A program made the translations under genes and the position numbers. From an uncultured Faecalibacterium sp. (GTDB taxonomy: Bacteria; Bacillota; Clostridia; Oscillospirales; Ruminococcaceae), in NCBI GenBank assembly GCA_934539245.1, contig CAKTCK010000022.1, positions 1 through 30,930 on the forward strand: a stretch of 30,930 bases of DNA, read 5' to 3'. The notes beneath the pieces were generated by a model that saw only the letters and a list, made by a program, of their open reading frames with translations, did no database searches and was not told where the DNA came from. Numbering within the stretch: position 1 is the first letter of the stretch; every line of letters begins with the position of its first letter. This document shows positions 29,707 through 30,930 of the stretch, piece by piece.

Positions 29707-29735
29707 TTGCATTATCACGCGTTTTCGTATAGAAT
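29707..29735 (+). promoter_or_regulatory. Promoter of prfC
   Basis: TTGCAT (29707-29712), a 17-nt spacer and TAGAAT (29730-29735). Transcription would start near 29742, upstream of the terminator at 29760-29803, so that terminator would be inside the prfC leader. Confidence 0.55.
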
Positions 29736-29744
29736 AAGGTGCGT

Positions 29745-29780
29745 ATGTGTAAAAACAGGAACCCTCTCCGTCACGGCTGA
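29745..29780 (+). other. Possible 11-residue leader peptide ORF
   Basis: ATG 29745 opens a short frame (MCKNRNPLRHG) ending UGA at 29778-29780, in the loop of the leader terminator. AAGG lies 5 nt upstream but at or before the predicted transcription start, so translation would be nearly leaderless. Weak on its own. Confidence 0.25.
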
Positions 29781-29803
29781 CATCAGGCCGGAGAGGGTTT
29801 TCT
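29760..29803 (+). terminator. Terminator in the prfC leader
   Basis: An 11-bp perfect stem, AACCCTCTCCG (29760-29770) with CGGAGAGGGTT (29789-29799), is followed by TTCTC. It ends transcripts from the upstream GNAT-MnmM gene and, if the promoter at 29707 is real, also attenuates prfC. Confidence 0.8.
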
Positions 29804-29816
29804 CAGAAAGCAGGAT

Positions 29817-29832
29817 GGAGGCTCCCATGTAA
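29817..29832 (+). promoter_or_regulatory. Start-stop (ATG-TAA) element in the prfC leader
   Basis: GGAGG (29817-29821), a 5-nt spacer and ATG-TAA (29827-29832): a complete ribosome site in front of a start codon followed at once by a stop. It lies 67 nt upstream of the prfC start. Termination here would need release factors, the process RF3 serves, so self-regulation is possible. Confidence 0.35.
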
Positions 29833-29899
29833 GACACCATCTGTCTGCCATTTATTCTCTGCCTTGCATAGGCAATTTTTATAGGAGAAACTACGATCT

Positions 29900-30930
29900 A
29901 TGACAAATCGTGAAGAGATCGAACGCCGCAGGACGTTCGCCATCATCAGCCACCCCGACGCCGGTAAGACCACCCTTACCGAAAAGCTGCTACTGTACGG
30001 TGGAGCCATCAATCAGGCTGGTTCCGTCAAGGGCAAGCAGAGCGCCAAGCACGCCGTGTCCGACTGGATGGACATCGAAAAGCAGCGTGGTATCTCGGTC
30101 ACCTCTTCGGTGCTGCAGTTCAACTACGCCGGCAAGTGCGTGAACATTCTGGACACCCCCGGCCATCAGGACTTCTCGGAGGATACCTACCGCACCCTGA
30201 TGGCGGCAGACTCTGCCGTCATGGTCATCGACGCCGCAAAGGGCGTTGAGGCGCAGACCATCAAGCTGTTCAAGGTTTGCACCCTGCGCCATATCCCCAT
30301 TTTTACCTTCATCAACAAGATGGACCGCGAAGCCCGCGACCCCTTTGAGCTGATGGAGAACATTGAGGAGATTCTGGGCATCAAGACCTACCCCATGAAC
30401 TGGCCCATCGGCTGCGGCAAGGAGTTCAAGGGCGTGTTCGACCGCAACGCGCGCAAGGTGCTGGCTTTTTCCAGCGACGGCCGCGCCAACGGCGTGAAGA
30501 AGGTCAGCGAGACTGAGGCCGAGCTGGGCGACCCCGCACTGGACGAGCTGCTGACCCCCTACCTGCACCAGCAGCTGGTGGACGAGATCGAGCTGCTGGA
30601 CGGCGCTGCCGAGGAGTTTGATCTGGAAAAGGTGCTGCGCGGCGAATTGAGCCCCGTGTTCTTCGGCTCTGCCCTGACCAACTTCGGCGTGGAGCCCTTC
30701 CTTGAAAACTTCCTGCGGCTCACCTCTGCCCCGCTGGCCCGCGTGGACAGCCTGTCCGGCGAGCCGGTGGATCCCTGCCGGGACGAGTTCTCCGCCTTTA
30801 TCTTTAAGATTCAGGCCAACATGAACAAGGCCCACCGCGACCGCATTGCCTTTATGCGCATCTGCTCCGGCAAGTTCGAGCGCGGCATGGAAGCCTACCA
30901 TGTGCAGGAGGGCAAGAACATCAAGCTGGC
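29900..30930 (+). CDS. prfC: Peptide chain release factor 3, N-terminal 343 codons (partial)
   Basis: Starts at ATG 29900, with AGGAG about 12 nt upstream, and runs off the right edge without a stop. It is a translational GTPase: SHPDAGKTT (17-25) is the P-loop, QRGISVTSS the switch I region, [14 protein letters not shown] the G3/switch II region and INKMDRE the G4 box. The [11 protein letters not shown] form with SHPDAGKT is the RF3 type rather than EF-G. RF3 removes RF1 or RF2 from the ribosome after termination and aids quality control. About two-thirds of the protein is visible. Confidence 0.96.
   Translation, partial: MTNREEIERRRTFAIISHPDAGKTTLTEKLLLYGGAINQAGSVKGKQSAKHAVSDWMDIEKQRGISVTSSVLQFNYAGKCVNILDTPGHQDFSEDTYRTLMAADSAVMVIDAAKGVEAQTIKLFKVCTLRHIPIFTFINKMDREARDPFELMENIEEILGIKTYPMNWPIGCGKEFKGVFDRNARKVLAFSSDGRANGVKKVSETEAELGDPALDELLTPYLHQQLVDEIELLDGAAEEFDLEKVLRGELSPVFFGSALTNFGVEPFLENFLRLTSAPLARVDSLSGEPVDPCRDEFSAFIFKIQANMNKAHRDRIAFMRICSGKFERGMEAYHVQEGKNIKL

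Noticed and set aside
29990..30901. 303-codon open frame on the minus strand
   Set aside because: It is antisense to prfC, which shows the full set of GTPase motifs.

Overview
The window reads as a chromosomal segment from a GC-rich gut Clostridia member, most like Faecalibacterium or a close Oscillospiraceae relative. This is inferred from gene content (type I pullulanase, branched-chain aminotransferase, HtrA, RF3, a MnmM-like methylase), sigma-A-type promoters, strong Shine-Dalgarno sites and abundant extragenic repeats. No database search was possible, so the genus is a guess.

Bases 1 to about 12,320 look like the right-hand part of an integrative element or defence island. At its right edge a tyrosine recombinase (10879-12117) and an excisionase-like HTH protein (10586-10861) abut the 3' end of a tRNA-Ser(CGA) gene, a classic integration site. 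The cargo comprises: (i) an AAA ATPase/RloB (TOPRIM-like) pair cut by the left edge; (ii) a five-gene leftward operon of type III Mod and Res followed by a Schlafen/AlbA_2 protein, a GNAT-plus-PUA-like protein and an ASCH-domain protein; (iii) a two-gene unit for an alpha/beta hydrolase and a YaiI/DUF188 protein; (iv) about 900 bp of repeats and a possible structured RNA before the excisionase. Genes at 1255-3964 are visibly more AT-rich than the rest.

From about 12,410 rightward the content is ordinary chromosome: a 5' half-tRNA-Ser remnant behind a strong promoter; a MATE exporter with two dyads in its leader; a repeat cluster; a leftward unit of two esterase-like hydrolases and an ATP-grasp ligase; ilvE; a HAD phosphatase; a 227-bp palindromic MITE; a membrane-anchored Ntn/choloylglycine-hydrolase-like protein; a tandem AAA (CbxX/SpoVK-type) protein divergent from a type I pullulanase; a PadR regulator with a membrane partner, divergent from a secreted protein; HtrA divergent from a GNAT-MnmM fusion; and prfC (RF3), cut by the right edge, behind a leader that has a terminator and a start-stop codon pair.

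The best candidates for undescribed biology are the type III R-M operon with its GNAT/ASCH tail, the prfC leader, the tRNA-Ser remnant beside the island, the hairpin family with a fixed TTTTCACGGGA tail, and the structured region ahead of the excisionase. All functional readings come from sequence motifs only.
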